This document shows positions 29,262 through 32,329 of a DNA stretch of 32,329 nt, in pieces (position 1 is the first letter of the stretch; each line of letters opens with the position of its first letter). A program made the position numbers and the translations under genes. The notes under the pieces are model-generated. The model was not told the DNA's origin. It was given only the letters and a program-made list of their open reading frames with translations, and searched no databases. The stretch is from positions 1 through 32,329 of IMG/VR virus record IMGVR_UViG_3300025325_000006, one strand, 5' to 3'. The stretch comes from a virus.

Positions 29262-29891
29262 TTATTTGTTATTTTTTGATTCTCTAATTTCAACAATTCT
29301 ATTAAAAGTTGTTGATTTTTTTGTTTGTTTTACTTCTTCTTTTGCTTCAACTTTTTTGAAGTTTACAGCAGGAGTTGCAGGTTCTGCACTTAATTCTTTT
29401 ACTTGTTTCTTCAGATTTTTATTTTCTTTAGTAACTTCTTTCATTTCTGATTCCATTTGCATTCCACCTGCATTACACATGTCAATACATTTTTTTATTT
29501 CTTCAGAAAGTAAATTTATTGCTGCTTCAAGTTCTGCACATTTTGTTTCGATTGCCGTAATCTTATCAGTTTCAGGAGCTTCAGTTACTGGAGTTTCTAA
29601 CGCTGGAGTTTCTTCTGCCATTTCTTCTTCTGGAACTTCCGGAGCAACAATTTTTATAATTGCACCTGTTCCGTCTGTTGAAATTATACTTCCATCTTCT
29701 AATTCATAATCAGCAGCTCCTACTATTTGAACTGAACCATCTTCTGATAATTGAGAAACAATAGAACCTTCTTTCAATTCTCCATCTACTCTTAATATTA
29801 AACCATCTTTAGTTTTAACATCAGCACATTTTGTTTCTTGTGGTGTTTTTTCTGCTTCAAAAAGCAATTTGATTTTATCAATTAAACTCAT
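29262..29891 (-). CDS. Capsid scaffolding protein
   Basis: This 209-residue protein combines a small beta N-terminal part (LILRVDGELKEGS, DYELEDGSIISTDGTG) with an acidic hinge (EVPEEEMAEETPALETPVTE) and a coiled coil (CAELEAAINLLSEEIKKCID, later EVTKENKNLKKQVKEL), and ends basic (FNRIVEIRESKNNK). This acidic, coiled-coil, basic-tail plan and its place between protease and capsid genes are typical of scaffolds. The basic tail probably contacts the capsid protein during procapsid assembly, and the protein may be a substrate of the upstream protease. Confidence 0.75.
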   Translation of the reverse strand: MSLIDKIKLLFEAEKTPQETKCADVKTKDGLILRVDGELKEGSIVSQLSEDGSVQIVGAADYELEDGSIISTDGTGAIIKIVAPEVPEEEMAEETPALETPVTEAPETDKITAIETKCAELEAAINLLSEEIKKCIDMCNAGGMQMESEMKEVTKENKNLKKQVKELSAEPATPAVNFKKVEAKEEVKQTKKSTTFNRIVEIRESKNNK

Positions 29892-29919
29892 ATTGGTTGC
29901 GTTGCGTTAATTTATAATA

Positions 29920-29927
29920 ATAAATAT
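29920..29927 (-). promoter_or_regulatory. Class II box before the scaffold gene
   Basis: AATTATATTTATTATTATAA on the minus strand, 28 nt before the ATG at 29891. Confidence 0.35.
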
Positions 29928-29948
29928 AATTGTGTGTTTTTTGTACAA

Positions 29949-30632
29949 TTAAAGTAATTTTTTAATTTCAATTTCTTTTTGGATATCATTTATATCCTTG
30001 TTATATACTATTTCTTTTATTTTAGATTCAATATTTATAGGGGATATTACTTGTTTAAATATATGAGAGAATTTTTCCGCAAAATCTCCTTCAATGGAAA
30101 ATCCTGAAAAACCTTCTGTCTTTATTATATTCCAAAGAACTGGACTTTCTATCTTCATTGCAATAAACCAATCTCCTTTAGATGGAGTAAAGCCGTAGCT
30201 TATGGCTGTATCTTTAGCTGGGTCTTGAACAATCCAAGATTGAGTCACATAAGCATCTTTTATTTGGTTTTGGCCAAGTACTTCTGAATGTTCAAGTGAT
30301 GTTTTTGTGTGATTTGAATTCTTAAAAAATAATTCTGAGCATTTTACAACAGTTTCTTCTGAAAAAAAACAGTTAAAATAAGTGTCTGTTTCTTTGTTGT
30401 ATCGAAGAATGTTTTTATTTGCTGTCATAGCCGGACCGACAATAATTTGTTTTTCAAAATCTATTTTTGCAAATGAATGTTCTTTCTCTTTTGAAAATAA
30501 ATGAAATGATTTTTCAATTGCTGGGTCACGTACAATAGAAATAAGAGATAAATCTCCTAAAATAGAACCTTCAGCATCATCAATAACAAATTCAACTGTG
30601 CGTAATTTTTCAATTTTATCTTTTTCTTTCAT
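29949..30632 (-). CDS. Prohead protease, XkdF-like
   Basis: This 227-residue protein matches the phage XkdF-type serine protease plan. It has IIVGPAMTANKNILRY, then FNCFFSEETVVKCSELFFKN, a histidine-bearing segment (NHTKTSLEHSEVLG), WIVQDPAKDTAISYGF, and GDWFIAMKIES followed by GFSGFSIEGDFAEKF with the candidate catalytic Ser near residue 180. It would mature the scaffold and capsid. It lies between the lipoprotein gene (other strand) and the scaffold gene, opening the head operon. Confidence 0.8.
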   Translation of the reverse strand: MKEKDKIEKLRTVEFVIDDAEGSILGDLSLISIVRDPAIEKSFHLFSKEKEHSFAKIDFEKQIIVGPAMTANKNILRYNKETDTYFNCFFSEETVVKCSELFFKNSNHTKTSLEHSEVLGQNQIKDAYVTQSWIVQDPAKDTAISYGFTPSKGDWFIAMKIESPVLWNIIKTEGFSGFSIEGDFAEKFSHIFKQVISPINIESKIKEIVYNKDINDIQKEIEIKKLL

Positions 30633-30636
30633 AATT

Positions 30637-30644
30637 ATAAATAT
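30637..30644 (-). promoter_or_regulatory. Class II box before the prohead protease gene
   Basis: The minus strand reads CTTTTATATTTATAATTATG, with the box 4 nt before the ATG. This is too close for a normal -10 element, so it may be a translation leader. Confidence 0.3.
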
Positions 30645-30660
30645 AAAAGTGATTTTTTAG

Positions 30661-30668
30661 TATATTTG
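30661..30668 (+). promoter_or_regulatory. Host-type -7 element before the second lipoprotein gene
   Basis: TATATTTG matches TAnnTTTG, 51 nt before the ATG at 30720. No good TTTG is found about 20 nt further upstream, so the promoter is weaker than that at 23966-23997. Confidence 0.5.
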
Positions 30669-30719
30669 TAACATTATAATTATTATTTCGTTTAATATAA
30701 AAAACTTAAAACTTAAATT

Positions 30720-31166
30720 ATGAAAAAAGTATTTTTTAAAATAATTACTGTAGTACTATTAGTATTATCAACTTCTTGTAAAAAAACAGAAATTGCACAA
30801 ATGAATCAGATTCAACATTTTATTTATTTATTACCTTGTAATTGGAATTTGACTCATAATTATGGAAATCCTGAATTAACATTATATATTAAAAATTCAA
30901 TTCATTATCATTCTTCAAATCTAAATTATTATTTTGATACAATTCCTAGTGCAATATATTATATTCCATACAATAATTTAGCTCTTGATGGTCCCGTTAG
31001 ATTTAATAAATATTTCAAAGTTCAAAGTAATGATACTATATTTTTTTCAACCAAGGAAAATTTAAATTATAATGCAATAAGTTTTGATTTATATTATGAT
31101 GAAAAAAAAGTAAAAACATCAAATTCTTCAAATAATTATACATATATTGAATATATTATACCATAA
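30720..31166 (+). CDS. Second phage-encoded lipoprotein (moron-like)
   Basis: This 148-residue protein has the signal peptide MKKVFFKIITVVLLVLSTSC with Cys20 as the lipid-bearing residue, then KKTEI. The mature part is rich in Asn, Tyr and aromatic residues (HFIYLLPCNWNLTHNYGNPE, later NTYIEYIIP-like end) and is probably beta-rich. It is read on the plus strand between the minus-strand protease and tape-measure genes, and its stop codon abuts that of the tape measure (31164-31169). I see no separate terminator. It shares the signal-peptide style of the first lipoprotein (24049-24405) but no obvious sequence similarity in the mature part. A surface or exclusion role is possible. Confidence 0.7.
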   Translation: MKKVFFKIITVVLLVLSTSCKKTEIAQMNQIQHFIYLLPCNWNLTHNYGNPELTLYIKNSIHYHSSNLNYYFDTIPSAIYYIPYNNLALDGPVRFNKYFKVQSNDTIFFSTKENLNYNAISFDLYYDEKKVKTSNSSNNYTYIEYIIP

Positions 31167-32329
31167 TTAAGGAGTAAAATTAGCTCTTCTCTCTAAAACT
31201 GCATCTGAATTTTGTTGATTTGTTAAATCCTGACTAATTACATAAACTTTTGATGGTTTATTTATTGTACTTGATGAATTTGTTGAACCAATTTTTTGTA
31301 ATTCATTTCCAGTAAAAGCACCTGATGCATTTGGCGATGCTGATGAAGGAGAAGCTGGTACAGCAACTCCTGAACTTTCTCCTCCACCATTAAGCGTAAA
31401 TTGAGTTGCCGCTATTTTTGCCACATTTGTCGCGGCAGCAATTCCAACTGAAACAGCTGTTGCAACTTTTAAAATTGTTCCAAATGGCTCAGGAACAACT
31501 GATTGAGCTGATAAAGCATTAACAACACCTTGAATACCTGATATTACAGCAGATTGAATGGCTAATGCTTTATTAATTTTAAATTGTTGTCTTGCTGCTT
31601 TTTCTTCTTCTGCACTTCCCTTTCTTGTATTTGCCATTTTTACAGAAAAGAATAAATCAGATAAAGCAATTAAAGAGTCATTTGAAGTTTTAGCAATTTC
31701 GAACATAGAATCTTGCCTATTTTTTGCATCCTGAACTGATTTTAATGAATCAGATTCTTCTTTTGTAATTCTATCATCTTCTGCTTTTTCTTTAGCTTTT
31801 AATTTAGCCATCCAAGCTTCTCCGGATAATTTTATTCTTTCTTGTTCTATTCTATAACTTTCTAAAGAGGATTTTTCTTCTAATTCTATTTTAGCATCTT
31901 CTGCTTCTTCTTTAGCTTTTAATTCAGCCATCCAAGCTTTACCACTTTCTTTTAATTTATCCTCTTCTATTTTTTTATGTTCATCATTATACTCTTTATT
32001 TATTTTTACTTTTTCATCAGATGTTTTCTTTTCGTTAGCAATGGTTTTAGCTTTAATTTCAACTTCGGCATTATGAATTGTTGTTACTAAAGTTTCTAAT
32101 TGCTCCATTTGAGCTTTAGTTAAAGTTCCATTCGCTTCATAAACAGCTTTTAATGCATTAACTTGAACTCTCGCAGTTTCAATAACAGCTTCTTGTTTTT
32201 TGATTTCAAGTGTAGTAACATCTTTTCCGGCTGCATTAGCAAGTTTTATTTCATCATCATATCTTTGTGTTACTGCTGCACCTGCTTTTTTAGACGCTTC
32301 TATTGTTTTTTCAGCATTATCTTCAATAG
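31167..32329 (-). CDS. Tail tape measure protein, C-terminal part (split by the circle junction)
   Basis: This is the rest of the gene that begins at 626; the window's right end corresponds to about residue 167 of 553. The ATG at 32108 (MEQLETLVTTIHNAEVEIKA) is internal and not the real start. A long charged coiled coil contains repeated KESGKAWMAELKAKEEAED-like units (EDKLKESGKAWMAELKAKEE, then IKLSGEAWMAKLKAKEKAED-type), followed by a helical hydrophobic domain (ALAIQSAVISGIQGVVNALS, TILKVATAVSVGIAAATNVA) and a Ser/Ala/Gly-rich tail (PASPSSASPNASGAFTG). The last part is a usual tape-measure C-terminal module. Confidence 0.8.
   Translation of the reverse strand, partial: IEDNAEKTIEASKKAGAAVTQRYDDEIKLANAAGKDVTTLEIKKQEAVIETARVQVNALKAVYEANGTLTKAQMEQLETLVTTIHNAEVEIKAKTIANEKKTSDEKVKINKEYNDEHKKIEEDKLKESGKAWMAELKAKEEAEDAKIELEEKSSLESYRIEQERIKLSGEAWMAKLKAKEKAEDDRITKEESDSLKSVQDAKNRQDSMFEIAKTSNDSLIALSDLFFSVKMANTRKGSAEEEKAARQQFKINKALAIQSAVISGIQGVVNALSAQSVVPEPFGTILKVATAVSVGIAAATNVAKIAATQFTLNGGGESSGVAVPASPSSASPNASGAFTGNELQKIGSTNSSSTINKPSKVYVISQDLTNQQNSDAVLERRANFTP
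32203..32329. repeat. Terminal direct repeat, right copy
   Basis: Second copy of the exact 127-base overlap with positions 1-127. It should be trimmed when the genome is circularised. Confidence 0.95.

Noticed and set aside
29236-29709. Plus-strand 157-residue ORF opposite the scaffold gene.
   Set aside because: It is antisense to a clear scaffold gene, and its Ser/Val/Phe-rich content reflects the complement of Glu/Lys codons.
32050-32108. ATG at 32108 as the start of a 313-residue protein.
   Set aside because: The frame is open upstream through the circle junction to the ATG at 626, and the coiled coil continues without break.

Overview
The window is very probably the complete genome of a small tailed double-stranded DNA phage of Bacteroidota, assembled as a circle. 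The last 127 bases repeat the first 127 exactly, so the unique sequence is 32,202 bp. The cut falls inside the tape-measure gene, which therefore appears as two fragments, one at each end. The host assignment rests on strong AT bias, A/T-rich gene leaders without Shine-Dalgarno sequences, TAnnTTTG-type host promoters in front of two lipoprotein genes, and proteins that resemble families common in Bacteroidota phages. A tape-measure protein of about 553 residues and no visible sheath gene suggest a siphovirus-like particle. I see no integrase, repressor, reverse transcriptase, tRNA or CRISPR array.

Layout by position. 1-626 and 31167-32329 hold the tape measure. 667-14390 holds tail and host-recognition genes, dominated by a 3280-residue repetitive fibre. 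14395-15227 holds a tail assembly chaperone with a -1 frameshift extension. 15310-17906 holds large terminase, a non-coding block of about 690 bp, a 51-residue protein and small terminase. 17971-20843 is an accessory and regulatory cluster with two sigma-like proteins, a possible PD-(D/E)XK nuclease and a membrane protein. 20844-21303 is non-coding with strong hairpins. 21304-22350 is a replication initiator with iteron-like repeats inside it. 22657-23891 is a short plus-strand cluster of small proteins. 24049-24405 and 30720-31166 are plus-strand lipoprotein genes inserted between minus-strand modules. 24473-25319 is lysis (endolysin, holin). 25322-30632 is the head module (connector, portal, two structural proteins, capsid, scaffold, protease).

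The main regulatory signal is a 20-bp motif, approximately ACTTTTT-N5-ACTATTTA with fixed spacing. It occurs at least eight times on both strands, just upstream of the initiator, sigma factor, nuclease operon, both terminase/tail operons and the small plus-strand genes. It does not look like the host promoter, so a phage sigma factor is a natural candidate reader. A second motif, ATATTTATAA, sits before most structural genes. A third, the decamer GTAAAATCCT, is concentrated in the gap before the large terminase gene and in front of small terminase, including one perfect 20-bp palindrome. Together with a structured leader on the initiator mRNA, these suggest a self-contained control circuit that I cannot match to a described system.
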